From the NCBI RefSeq assembly GCF_900156785.1, contig NZ_FTOP01000010.1:92035-156034 (forward strand): a DNA stretch of 64,000 nucleotides, written 5' to 3'. Source of the DNA: Belliella pelovolcani (GTDB taxonomy: Bacteria; Bacteroidota; Bacteroidia; Cytophagales; Cyclobacteriaceae). The first letter of the stretch is position 1, and each line of letters begins with the position of its first letter. The translations under genes and the position numbers were made by a program. Positions 15,620 through 24,695 of this stretch are shown one piece after another. The notes beneath the pieces are model-generated. The model was given only the letters and a program-made list of their open reading frames with translations, ran no database searches and had not been told where the DNA came from.

Positions 15620-17512
15620 TTAAAATTTTACAGCTACCGAAAGCTCTAGCTCAATTTCTTGACCCAGCGCATCTTCTATATCTTCTTTGACTTCATTGAG
15701 TTGATTGATATCTAATGGGCTTTCTGAGACTACAGTTAATGAAATTTTCAATGGAGATACTCTGATCACTTTTACATCTCGAAGTACGCCCACAGATATT
15801 TCTTTTCCACTGAGATTTTGAATGATTTTATTTTCCTTAACCATTTTTGAGAAACCAAAGGCTAAAGGTGTACTGATCAATACTACAAAGAATAAAGAAA
15901 TCGTCAAGCCTTTTTTGGCTAACCTAAACGGGCTAAAGCCTAAAAATAAGAAAGTCAAAGCAGCTGCTAATACCATTCCCGCCAAGTTCGTCCCCAATAA
16001 CAGGAGAGCACCCCAGAAAACAGCCCAATCCCCCCAGCCAAAACCTACACCAGATACAGCCAAAGGAGGCACCAAGGCAACTGCAATCGCCACCCCAGCC
16101 AAAGTTTTGGCAACTTCTTTTTTGGAATGCGCATAAGCTCCTGCTACGCCTGAAGCAGCTGCCACTCCTAGATCAAGTAAGTTTGGTCTTATACGAGCAG
16201 AAATTTCACCATTCATGATGTTGAGAGGGGTAAACCAAGTAATCAGAATTGCAAATACATAACCTATCGCCATTCCGTAGCCGATGGTTGTGAAACTACG
16301 GCTAATTAATTGATCATCTTGTCTCAATACACCCATTGCTAAGGAAATGATAGGAGACATCAGCGGCGCCAAAATCATCGCTCCAATAATTACAGGAGAT
16401 GAATCTCCAAATAACCCAAAAGTCGCTATAATGGTAGAAAGAGCCATCAAAACCAGGTAGCTTGAAGTAGTCTTTGAGTTTTCCCTCAGCGTAGTAAAAA
16501 GCCACTTAAACTCCTCCGTTGTGGCATGGTTGGTAAAAGGAAGATAGCGCTCCAGCAATTCATTCTTCAGTTCGCCTTGGGGTAAATTTTGAACTTTAAA
16601 GACTTTGGTCTTTTTCACCTGATCGTTGGTCTCCAAAGCGGTCCCTGGCACAATCCCAATTGCCTTTGGCTGCACCTCGAGCTCTATAGACTTTGCACTC
16701 ACCAGCACTTCGTCAATCGCATAACTGATGGGCTGATTGCTACTTATCGACACCTTATCAGTTTTGATATGGGCTACATAATCTGGCAATTTGGATCGCT
16801 TGGAAGATTTAAAAATACTGTAAAATCCAAATTTGATAATCTCCCAAATGCTTTTCGGCGCCAAAATCAAACAGTGAAGCATCCCATCATTGGCATAAGA
16901 ATCCTCTATGATTCTCCTGGATAATATCGAACTCTGCCCATGCTGTACCACGACCATCCCAAGGGCAGCAGTATCTACTGCTTTGGATTGCATTTCTCCA
17001 TTATCCTTACTCCAATTGATGGAATAAGGATGAAGCTTCACCCTCTTGAATGAATTCAAAAAACGCTTGAAACGATTCAGGTACTTTTTGAAGAAAAACT
17101 CCTCATTGTCCAAAGAGTAAAGCAAACTAAATGAACTCCCTACAATCAACTTATTCAGAACGGGCTGCCCATTGGCAAAAAGCACATCAACTTCTACTAC
17201 TTCATCTGTATTCAGGATATTGTCTACTGCTATCTCCAACTTAGAAGATACACCAAAACCTTGTCTTGCTTCGGTCATCTTAGGGTGGGGTAGAAAACCA
17301 ATCTTCCAATGATGCTCAATAATCACATCAAACAGCTCACGAACCTGCTCATCAGACAGGTAGCATACTATAAAGTCCTCTTCTGAAAATTCATATTTCT
17401 TGTGATTCTTGTAAGGGATTTTGATTTTAACATTATTCTCCAAAAGCGGGAGCACTTTGGACTCTACCTCCTCCTCCAATCGCTCGTCATATATCAATGT
17501 AATTGATTTCAT
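15620..17512 (-). CDS. DUF389 (TIGR00341) membrane protein with an N-terminal lipid-kinase-like region
   Basis: Function unknown. About the last 300 residues (from ~330) are the DUF389 domain, with roughly six membrane segments and signature runs such as GAMILAPLMSPI, ALVPPLAVSGVGFG and GTNLAGMVLAAAL. The first ~290 residues are soluble. Their second half (SISSNQPISYAIDEV, then a beta-rich run to KAIGIVPG) resembles the C-terminal part of diacylglycerol kinase / YegS-type enzymes. I see no clear ATP-binding signature, so catalysis is doubtful. The gene starts 32 bases after the mutase large subunit on the same strand, so it may be co-transcribed. Confidence 0.8.
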   Translation of the reverse strand: MKSITLIYDERLEEEVESKVLPLLENNVKIKIPYKNHKKYEFSEEDFIVCYLSDEQVRELFDVIIEHHWKIGFLPHPKMTEARQGFGVSSKLEIAVDNILNTDEVVEVDVLFANGQPVLNKLIVGSSFSLLYSLDNEEFFFKKYLNRFKRFLNSFKRVKLHPYSINWSKDNGEMQSKAVDTAALGMVVVQHGQSSILSRRIIEDSYANDGMLHCLILAPKSIWEIIKFGFYSIFKSSKRSKLPDYVAHIKTDKVSISSNQPISYAIDEVLVSAKSIELEVQPKAIGIVPGTALETNDQVKKTKVFKVQNLPQGELKNELLERYLPFTNHATTEEFKWLFTTLRENSKTTSSYLVLMALSTIIATFGLFGDSSPVIIGAMILAPLMSPIISLAMGVLRQDDQLISRSFTTIGYGMAIGYVFAILITWFTPLNIMNGEISARIRPNLLDLGVAAASGVAGAYAHSKKEVAKTLAGVAIAVALVPPLAVSGVGFGWGDWAVFWGALLLLGTNLAGMVLAAALTFLFLGFSPFRLAKKGLTISLFFVVLISTPLAFGFSKMVKENKIIQNLSGKEISVGVLRDVKVIRVSPLKISLTVVSESPLDINQLNEVKEDIEDALGQEIELELSVAVKF

Positions 17513-17544
17513 ATCCCAATTTAAAAAAAGAAAGGTTGATCAAA

Positions 17545-19671
17545 TCAACCTTCCATTAATTTAGTTAAAATTTCTTTTGCTGCTTTGGGCAAGATGGTAC
17601 CAGGACCAAATACCGCCGCTACGCCTGCTTCGTACAAGAAATCATAATCTTTGGGAGGAATCACCCCTCCTGCTATGACCATGATATCTTCCCTACCGAG
17701 CTTTTTCAGCGCTGCTATCAATGCTGGCACGAGTGTCTTATGGCCTGCTGCCAAAGAAGATGCTCCTACGATATGTACATCATTTTCTACCGCTTGCTGC
17801 GCTACCTCTTCTGGTGTCTGAAACAATGGCCCGATATCGACATCAAATCCAAGGTCTGCAAAACCTGTTGCAATCACTTTAGCTCCTCTGTCATGCCCAT
17901 CTTGCCCCATCTTAGCCACCATGATTCTAGGTCTTCTACCTTCCAAAGCTGCAAATTCATCGGCTAGCTTTTTAGCCTCTTGAAAACTCTGATCATCCTT
18001 GGCCTCTCCAGAGTATATTCCGGAAATAGACTTTACTGTGGCTTTATGTCTTCCAAATGCTTCTTCCATGGCATCAGATATTTCTCCTAAAGTAGCCCTT
18101 TTTCGAGCAGCATCCACAGCTAGTTCCAACAAATTCCCTTGACGGCTTTTTGCGGATTCTGTGATGTTTGATAATGCCTCTGCGACAGCTACTCCATCTC
18201 TCTCAGCCTTCAATTGATTCAATCTTGCTATCTGAGAAAGTCTCACAGAGTTATTATCCACCTCCAAAATTTCAAAATCATCCTGCTCTTCTGTCTGATA
18301 CCTATTGACTCCTACTATCACATCCTTTCCACTGTCAATCCTAGCCTGCTTCCTAGCAGCTGCTTCCTCTATGCGCATCTTTGGAATCCCTGCTTCTATG
18401 GCTTTGGCCATACCTCCCAGCTTCTCCACTTCTTCTATCAGCGTCCAAGCCTTTTGTACCAATTGGTCTGTCAGGTATTCTATATAGTAAGAACCACCCC
18501 AAGGATCCACCACTTTGGTGATACCAGTCTCGTCTTGGAGGTAAAGTTGTGTATTTCTCGCGATTCTAGCCGAGTAATCGGTAGGTAATGCAATCGCTTC
18601 GTCAAAAGAATTGGTGTGCAAGGACTGGGTATGCCCCAAAGCTGCCGCCATGGCTTCCACAGCCGTACGCGTGACATTATTGAAAGCATCCTGCTCTGTG
18701 AGTGACCAGCCACTCGTCTGACAATGCGTACGCAGCGCCAGTGATTTTGAATTCTTGGGGTTAAACTGCTTGACGATTTTTGCCCAAAGCAATCTCCCTG
18801 CTCTCATCTTGGCTATTTCCATGAAATGATTCATCCCAATAGCCCAGAAGAATGATAGTCTAGGAGCAAAATCATCGATATCCAAACCAGCTGCCACACC
18901 TGTTCTCAAGTATTCCAAGCCATCTGCCAGCGTATAAGCCAACTCCAAGTCTGCCGTAGCTCCTGCTTCCTGCATGTGGTAGCCAGATATAGAGATGGAA
19001 TTGAACTTGGGCATATTCTTGGAGGTGTATTCAAAAATATCCGCTATGATCCGCATCGATGGTTGAGGAGGATAGATATAGGTATTTCTGACCATAAACT
19101 CCTTCAAGATGTCATTTTGGATAGTACCGCTTAGCTGCGATGCTTGCACACCTTGTTCCTCTGCGGCTACAATGTAGAACGCCATAATCGGAATCACTGC
19201 CCCGTTCATGGTCATGGATACGGACATTTGATCCAATGGAATCTGATCAAAAAGCACCTTCATGTCTAGCACTGAATCTATGGCTACACCTGCTTTTCCT
19301 ACATCCCCAACTACCCTCGGGTGATCTGAATCATAGCCCCTATGAGTAGCCAAGTCAAAGGCTACAGACAGCCCCTTCTGACCAGCTGCCAAATTCCTTC
19401 TGTAAAATGCATTGGACTCTTCAGCGGTAGAAAATCCAGCATACTGCCTGATTGTCCATGGACGCATGACATACATGCTGCTGTATGGCCCTCTTAAATA
19501 GGGGGCAATCCCAGCCGAAAAATTCAAGTGGCGGGCTCCTTCAAGTGCTTCTTTTGTCACTATTGAGGGAACTTGAATCTTCTCAGCAGTTTCCCATACT
19601 TGTACTTCAGCTTCCTGCTGTGAGTTTGCTGCTGTGCGGGATAAGCTTAGCTTACTGATATCTACTCTCAT
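17545..19671 (-). CDS. mutB: Methylmalonyl-CoA mutase, large (alpha) subunit
   Basis: Adenosylcobalamin enzyme that interconverts methylmalonyl-CoA and succinyl-CoA, linking propionate metabolism to the TCA cycle. The 708 residues show the substrate-binding barrel (for example [30 protein letters not shown] and [12 protein letters not shown]) and a C-terminal B12 domain with the base-off motif [11 protein letters not shown] around residue 600. A 4-base overlap with the small-subunit gene indicates translational coupling. The helper GTPase gene meaB is in this window at 34509-35549, and sucD (next step) at 46681-47562, both apart from this operon. In other schemes this subunit is called mcmA or scpA. 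Confidence 0.96.
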   Translation of the reverse strand: MRVDISKLSLSRTAANSQQEAEVQVWETAEKIQVPSIVTKEALEGARHLNFSAGIAPYLRGPYSSMYVMRPWTIRQYAGFSTAEESNAFYRRNLAAGQKGLSVAFDLATHRGYDSDHPRVVGDVGKAGVAIDSVLDMKVLFDQIPLDQMSVSMTMNGAVIPIMAFYIVAAEEQGVQASQLSGTIQNDILKEFMVRNTYIYPPQPSMRIIADIFEYTSKNMPKFNSISISGYHMQEAGATADLELAYTLADGLEYLRTGVAAGLDIDDFAPRLSFFWAIGMNHFMEIAKMRAGRLLWAKIVKQFNPKNSKSLALRTHCQTSGWSLTEQDAFNNVTRTAVEAMAAALGHTQSLHTNSFDEAIALPTDYSARIARNTQLYLQDETGITKVVDPWGGSYYIEYLTDQLVQKAWTLIEEVEKLGGMAKAIEAGIPKMRIEEAAARKQARIDSGKDVIVGVNRYQTEEQDDFEILEVDNNSVRLSQIARLNQLKAERDGVAVAEALSNITESAKSRQGNLLELAVDAARKRATLGEISDAMEEAFGRHKATVKSISGIYSGEAKDDQSFQEAKKLADEFAALEGRRPRIMVAKMGQDGHDRGAKVIATGFADLGFDVDIGPLFQTPEEVAQQAVENDVHIVGASSLAAGHKTLVPALIAALKKLGREDIMVIAGGVIPPKDYDFLYEAGVAAVFGPGTILPKAAKEILTKLMEG

Positions 19672-21092
19672 GACTTTTCAGAATTTTGGGTTTCCCATAA
19701 CAGGCTGTCTCTGCTCCATAGCAGCTGCAGCGCAGCGGTCTCTGTCTGCTCTTGAAGCAATTGGGCAGACGACTCTTTAGGGTTCGGGTACTTATTCAAG
19801 CCTACTTTCACCTGCACACCATCACGTACCAAAGCTTGCTTTACCTGTCTCTCTTCCTTGACCTCCTGCTGCAAACGCCCTTGCTCAGCGGCAATCCTCC
19901 ATCCGCCATCAGCCTCTAGCTTTTCGAGTTTGGACTTTACTTGTTCAAATAACTCTCCCGAAAGCTTCTCTAGAAAATAAGTCCCTGATACTGGGTCAAT
20001 GACCTTATCCAAGTAGCTTTCCTCTTTGAGGATATTAGAGATATTCCTGGCCATTCTTGCCGAGAAGTCATTGTCTAGTCCATCCGAAAAATCATGTGGC
20101 AGGATCTCCAGCGCATTGCAACCACCTAAGATGGCAGCCATAGCTTCTGTGGTATTCCTCAGCATATTGGTATCGAGGTCCTTCCCTGCTTTTGTCCAAT
20201 AGCTCGTCTGCGCATAGATTGTGATATGCGCTGCTGAGACATCTAGACCATACAATTCGCATAGCTGATGGATCATCAATCTCAACACCTTCACTTTGCT
20301 GATTTCTAAGAAAAAGTCAGAACCTACCCCTGTGGTAAATAGCAGCTTATCAAAAATCGCTGAAGCAGTGTATCCATCCTCAGTCAATTCATCATTCAAA
20401 TCAATCAAAGCCCCAATTCCAAAAGCCAATTCTTGAACTGCATTGGCGCCAGCATGATGGTAATGCGCAGCATCTATCGCCAAAACCTTGAACTCTGGCA
20501 ATTCCTTGCCAGCCTTCATCAGCTCTTTGGCAGTTGCCATTAGCTTTGATTTCTCCTGAACTGTTTTCAGAAAAACAGTTGCAGGATCCCACAGCAGACC
20601 CCCATATACTTGATTGAGGTCTAGCTCAGCGGCTTTTAACCATGTCAGAAACTTGGTGAAAAGCCCCAAAGGGTCACCTTGTGGCTCCAAATAGAGCTGA
20701 ATATAAGCTGGCTGAACTTCATGAAGTAAAACTTCTAAATCCTCCTCTCCAGTCAAAGCTAAGACAAGTCCATCAGCACCCATCTGAAGTGCGTGAAGGA
20801 TCCTAGCGTTTGCTTCCTTTTCATTGAGTGGACGAATCCTGACCGTATTGGCCCATCTCCTAGGAGATAGTCCAGGTATTTCTGATATAGGATTGACACG
20901 GTGATGAATAGGTTCCAGCGGCAAAGCTTGAGCTATGTCCTCTTGGGTATAAAAAGGTTGTATTTCAATATTTCCAGCTGCTTGACTGATCAAGGTCTCC
21001 TCAAAGGACTTGCCTTTCAAGTCTTTGGTCACCTGCGCGATCCAGTCTGCTTTACTTGAAGGAGCAAAGTCCTCAAATAAGTTATATTTCAT
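19668..21092 (-). CDS. mutA: Methylmalonyl-CoA mutase, small (beta) subunit
   Basis: Non-catalytic partner of the large subunit. The 474 residues keep the barrel-domain homology ([19 protein letters not shown] near 75, [20 protein letters not shown] and [19 protein letters not shown]) but have no DxHxxG cobalamin motif, as expected for the beta subunit of the two-subunit enzyme. It is somewhat shorter than the actinobacterial version. It is the first gene of the operon, with a consensus promoter at 21169-21200. Confidence 0.92.
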   Translation of the reverse strand: MKYNLFEDFAPSSKADWIAQVTKDLKGKSFEETLISQAAGNIEIQPFYTQEDIAQALPLEPIHHRVNPISEIPGLSPRRWANTVRIRPLNEKEANARILHALQMGADGLVLALTGEEDLEVLLHEVQPAYIQLYLEPQGDPLGLFTKFLTWLKAAELDLNQVYGGLLWDPATVFLKTVQEKSKLMATAKELMKAGKELPEFKVLAIDAAHYHHAGANAVQELAFGIGALIDLNDELTEDGYTASAIFDKLLFTTGVGSDFFLEISKVKVLRLMIHQLCELYGLDVSAAHITIYAQTSYWTKAGKDLDTNMLRNTTEAMAAILGGCNALEILPHDFSDGLDNDFSARMARNISNILKEESYLDKVIDPVSGTYFLEKLSGELFEQVKSKLEKLEADGGWRIAAEQGRLQQEVKEERQVKQALVRDGVQVKVGLNKYPNPKESSAQLLQEQTETAALQLLWSRDSLLWETQNSEKS

Positions 21093-21168
21093 AAAGCGTT
21101 AATATTTGGGCTTGAAAAAAGTGAGTAATTCATCCATTCAAGAAAATCACTCCTTTTAGATAACCTTT

Positions 21169-21200
21169 CAAAGTTACCTTTTAAAGCGTAGATGTCAAAA
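21169..21200 (-). promoter_or_regulatory. Promoter of the methylmalonyl-CoA mutase operon
   Basis: The minus strand has TTG, 21 bases, TAACTTTG. It lies ~75 bases upstream of the mutA start codon. Confidence 0.62.
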
Positions 21201-21357
21201 AGTTTTATATGTAGAGGTTTGATTCCAGACAGAACCAAAAAATTAAAACAACCACTTCCTAAAATCAGCCTACTCCTAGCTTTTTAAAGATACTAAACTT
21301 TCAATTTACTTGGAAGCGCCCGGTATCTTCCATGGTGATGTTAGCGAAAGTTGTTTC

Positions 21358-21757
21358 TTATCTGGTAACCCAGTTTTCTAACCTTATACCAGAGATTCTT
21401 CGAAACTCTTTCAAATTTTCTGTCACCATTACGAGGTCTTTTTCTATTGCTGTGCAACCAATCAAGAGGTCAAAATCACTGATCTGCAGGCCCATAGATC
21501 TTAGTCGGGCTTTCTCTTTTCCATAAAGGTAAATCGCGCTCAAAAATCGGAAGGACAACAACTTGATTAGCAAACACTTCAATTAAATCAAGATTCTTAG
21601 GAGGGTTTTTACTGTTTTCAGCTCCAAAAACCAATTCTGCCAAAGTAATTTCTGAAATAGCAAAATTTTCAGTACCTAGCTGTTCAAACTTTTCTATCAA
21701 TCCATACTTCCCTCTTAAAAAATGGACGCAGATATTAGTGTCTAAAAGCTACTTCAT
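21358..21757 (-). pseudogene. Broken VapC-type PIN-domain toxin
   Basis: The frame that overlaps the antitoxin stop (ATGA, 21754-21757) begins Met-Lys-stop and then continues LLDTNICVHFLRG, the classic PIN start, so Tyr3 appears changed to a TAG stop. It runs on through FAISEITLAELVFGAENS, then a frameshift near 21533-21545 splits it from AIYLYGKEKARLR and ISDFDLLIGCTA, which continue to NWVTR. Catalytic Asp and Glu positions are present across the pieces. Two independent lesions mean no active toxin should be made. Confidence 0.85.
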
Positions 21758-22011
21758 TCGAAACCAGGATTTCCTATTCTTTCTATTCTGGATTCTCTAA
21801 TTTCTTTAATGATTTCATCCGAATCTTTATCATCTTCCCATGCGCCAAAAAGCGTCCGAATTTCCACCTTCTCTTCTTTTATATCAAGAGACTCGGTCAA
21901 CTTAATGATCAGTTTTTTCTTGGAAAGATTATCCAAACCTTTCAATAGACCAAAATACTTTTCTAATGTCTTGTTGTTTAAAGTGAGGTTTGCCATGATT
22001 TTTTTCTTCAA
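21754..22011 (-). CDS. VapB-like antitoxin of a decayed toxin-antitoxin pair
   Basis: An 85-residue basic-to-acidic small protein: an N-terminal part NKTLEKYFGLLKGLDNLSKK, then a C-terminal toxin-neutralising tail with FGAWEDDKDSDEIIKEIRESR, which is typical of antitoxins paired with PIN toxins in Bacteroidota. Its stop overlaps the start of the broken toxin by the ATGA arrangement. The ATG at 22011 is followed by another at 21996. The antitoxin is intact although the toxin is not. Confidence 0.72.
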   Translation of the reverse strand: MKKKIMANLTLNNKTLEKYFGLLKGLDNLSKKKLIIKLTESLDIKEEKVEIRTLFGAWEDDKDSDEIIKEIRESRIERIGNPGFE

Positions 22012-22294
22012 TTTACGAAATTAAAGTTTTGATGGTCAAAAGATTTGGATAATTAAATTCCCAACTCTCTTTTCTTTTTCTTTTTTAAGTCGCCCATTTC
22101 ACTTGTATCTCTAGTAAATCCTTCCCACTTCGGAAATCAGTCATTAAGCAAAGATATAAACAAGTTATCCAATCTTGTAAAAATTAAAAGTTTGGATAAC
22201 TTTAAGGATAATTATCTACTGTTCAGGACTATCCGAAAGAGATCGGTATCAATGGCTTTCGGCTAGTAGGGTAAATGTTATAGGCTGCCATTTT
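22012..22294. other. Non-coding stretch with an 11-base inverted repeat
   Basis: No gene is visible. AAGTTATCCAA (22162-22172) and TTGGATAACTT (22192-22202) form a perfect 11-base inverted repeat around a 19-base AT-rich loop, followed by AAGGATAATT. A short open frame with a run of Lys codons (minus strand, near 22070-22140) may be a gene remnant. Confidence 0.5.
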
Positions 22295-22590
22295 TTAGTT
22301 CGTAATTTGTGCTTCTTCCACTGCTCCTGCAATGTCAATTCCTAACCGACGTGCAATTGAAGAACGCACCTGTTCAATATCTAAAATTTCACCTTCAATT
22401 TCTGATGACTTTATGACATCCAAAGTAAGGGTGGTTAATACCGCTTCATTTTGCAAATCGAACCAAGCGATTCCATTTTACCCAATAGTCTTCCTTGTAA
22501 ATTTCTAACTTCACCCTGTTTTACCATCACTTTTTTATTGTCCCAAGTGAAGCCAGTCCAGTTCTCTTTCTCGTGTATACAAATCTTCAT
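22295..22590 (-). pseudogene. Fragment of a Fic-family protein (DUF4172 N-terminal region)
   Basis: From the ATG at 22590 the frame reads MKICIHEKENWTGFTWDNKK and then GEVRNLQGRLLGKME. A frameshift near 22460-22480 moves to a frame reading EAVLTTLTLDVIKSSEIEGE and then QVRSSIARRLGIDIAGA, ending at a TAA (22295). This is the N-terminal domain that precedes the Fic AMP-transferase core in Bacteroidota, including the inhibitory-type SxxxEGE helix. The catalytic HxFxxGNGR part is missing. It is a relic of a Fic protein gene. Confidence 0.8.
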
Positions 22591-23007
22591 TCTCCGCAAA
22601 TACTGCGGAGATTAATCTCTTAATCTCCGCACTGTCGTTTTGTATGCTTGGCGCTAATCGAGTCAGGCGAGGGCATTACCCCCGCCTTCTTGATCCACTT
22701 ACAGGATTCAAGCAATCAAGGGAGGGATCGAAGACGTCGTGAAAAATTAAATACCGAGATAAAGGTCTAGTGTATAAGCAGTAGCGCCGGCCTGCTGGCA
22801 TGGCACAGATTTACCACTCCACCCGCTATTATCAAATACTTGCTATGATCGCTTCGATGTTCTTTTTCATCTGTTAATTTATAGATCGTTTTGGTTGTGC
22901 GTGGGGGCAGACACACGCTGACGCCAAACTTGGGTTTGTTGGCTGGTGCGGCTTTGCAATCCCGCAGAGTCGGGACAAGTTGTGTGTGGCTTTGAAGGGT
23001 TGGCATT
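22591..23007. other. Palindromic, GC-richer non-coding block at the island edge
   Basis: TGCGGAGATTAA (22604-22615) and its complement (22620-22631) form a perfect 12-base inverted repeat with a 4-base loop. The left arm can also pair with TCTCCGCA at 22591. The rest has higher GC than its neighbours and no gene I believe. It ends with a GCGG...CCGC imperfect palindrome (22948-22965) and the 12-base repeat GGACAAGTTGTG. Confidence 0.6.
22973..22984 (+). repeat. 12-base direct repeat, left copy
   Basis: GGACAAGTTGTG. The same 12 bases occur at 30992-31003, on the other side of the helicase operon, about 8.0 kb away. Both copies lie in non-coding DNA, with GGCTTTGC a short distance upstream of each. 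Confidence 0.5.
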
Positions 23008-24693
23008 TTATACTCTTGTTAATTCGTCCATTAATGCTTTGCGCTGTGGATACTTTTTTCTAAACAATTCAATTAACTCATTTACTCTCTCTTTTGCTCC
23101 AAGTTTTTTCATTCTACGTAAGTATCTGCAAGCATTTTGATAATGATTTCGACCGACAAATTTTTCAACATAATTTGTTAGTCTTTGGCTATACAATTCA
23201 ATTAGTTCAGCGGAATAATCCTTAGCTAAATACTGTTCGTTTTCCTGAATGTTCTCTAAAGACAAATTCTGTTTTAGCATCAAAAACAACCTGTCCCACC
23301 ATTCCTCTTTTATATAAATTTTGCGTATTAGCTCTGTATAAGTCCATCTATTTTTGGGCGTAACTTCCTTGATTATTTCTTCTAAAAATGAATGCCATTT
23401 TTCAGGTTCAATAGTGTTTTTCAGTATCTGGTAATAATCTTGTGTTGCCCCAAAATTTTCAATCAGTCTGTAACGAGCATATTTAATAACATTGGGGGTG
23501 TCATTCTGAACTAATGCAATTTTCAACAGCCAATCATACCAATCTTTTGCTAATCCTGGTTTACTTTGTTCATCACAAGTAATCCCGTCTTTAGCTAATG
23601 CTATTGCTCTTTCAAAATTTTGGCTTTCAAAGGCTTTTTCGATTTCCTGCTTTCTGATTTTTGAATTTGAAATGTGTTTGTTGATGAATTCCTCTACATC
23701 TTTTGGGTTTTTAAACTGTCTTAACAATTCCAATTTATATGATTGAGCGTATTCTCGTTCATATTCTCCAGTAACAGATTCCAAACAATTCAAAATAATA
23801 TCGGCTTCTTTTTCATTGTCAATTAAATCGCCTGCAATATGGAGTATTCCTAAATGCCAATCCCAACCTTCAAAAAGTCTTTGTTTAAAAGCTGAAATGC
23901 AGTATTCAAAAATCTCTTGTTTTAATGATGTTGAAATTTCCTCTTTTGATAGTTTTGAAAGTAACTCCATTGCCGATTCAACAAAATAACCTAAATCGCC
24001 ATTGCTGTCGTCTCCATATTGGAAAGCTTTAGTCATTTCTTCCAATAAAGCAGTACTGATGAAAAATACATTTTCAAAATTTTTCTTTTGCAAATATTGC
24101 TCGGCATTTTCTAAAAATGGCTCGGTAGATTTCACCACATATTTCATATCAGACCAACCAATCCAACCGTCTCTCCCTGCTGCTGTTTGCAGTAAAGATT
24201 GGATTTGTTTTTGATAAAATTCTTTGGATTGATTTTGACTTAAATGCCCGAATGATGCCAAAAAATAGTTTCTGAATTTCTTGTCCTTTTTGCAGTTTTC
24301 TTCTACAAAATCAATCAATTCATTGTGTGAAATGGTTTTTAGTAACTCTTTTACTTGTTGATTAACAGACTTTGTTTTTTTCTTCCCTTTCGTACTATTG
24401 GGAGAGTATTGGTTTAACTCCAATTCGTCTTGTTGCAAATGGAAGATAACCGCAACTACGTGTTTACAGACCGACCCCATATCATAAGGGCAATCACAAT
24501 TGTGTTCTATTATTACGTTGTTTTTAACTTCCAATTGAACGGTGTAATCTTCTGTTCCTGAAACAATGGCTTCATATTCTCCATTTGAAATTTCTGAAAA
24601 ATCGGTTATTGCACCTCCTTTAAAGTAAGCCAAGCCTCTTTTAAGGATAGTTTCATCTATTAATTGCTCAAACTGGTTCAAGGGTATTTTCAT
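23008..24693 (-). CDS. SWIM zinc-finger protein
   Basis: A 561-residue protein with a SWIM zinc finger near the N-terminus (NCDCPYDMGSVCKH, residues ~66-79, matching CxCx(n)CxH). SWIM fingers bind nucleic acid or proteins. The rest is alpha-helical, with repeat-like helices (for example FERAIALAKDGIT and YYQILKNTIEPEKWHSFL) suggesting a TPR-like scaffold. It starts 2 bases after the stop of the methylase-fragment gene, so it is the last gene of the XRE-helicase operon. Its role there is unknown, and target recognition or assembly is a guess. Confidence 0.82.
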   Translation of the reverse strand: MKIPLNQFEQLIDETILKRGLAYFKGGAITDFSEISNGEYEAIVSGTEDYTVQLEVKNNVIIEHNCDCPYDMGSVCKHVVAVIFHLQQDELELNQYSPNSTKGKKKTKSVNQQVKELLKTISHNELIDFVEENCKKDKKFRNYFLASFGHLSQNQSKEFYQKQIQSLLQTAAGRDGWIGWSDMKYVVKSTEPFLENAEQYLQKKNFENVFFISTALLEEMTKAFQYGDDSNGDLGYFVESAMELLSKLSKEEISTSLKQEIFEYCISAFKQRLFEGWDWHLGILHIAGDLIDNEKEADIILNCLESVTGEYEREYAQSYKLELLRQFKNPKDVEEFINKHISNSKIRKQEIEKAFESQNFERAIALAKDGITCDEQSKPGLAKDWYDWLLKIALVQNDTPNVIKYARYRLIENFGATQDYYQILKNTIEPEKWHSFLEEIIKEVTPKNRWTYTELIRKIYIKEEWWDRLFLMLKQNLSLENIQENEQYLAKDYSAELIELYSQRLTNYVEKFVGRNHYQNACRYLRRMKKLGAKERVNELIELFRKKYPQRKALMDELTRV

Positions 24694-24695
24694 CT

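Noticed and set aside
22767..23006. 79-codon minus-strand ORF at the island edge
   Set aside because: Composition is that of a GC-rich non-coding repeat block, with no domain or ribosome-binding context. It overlaps the 12-base direct repeat.
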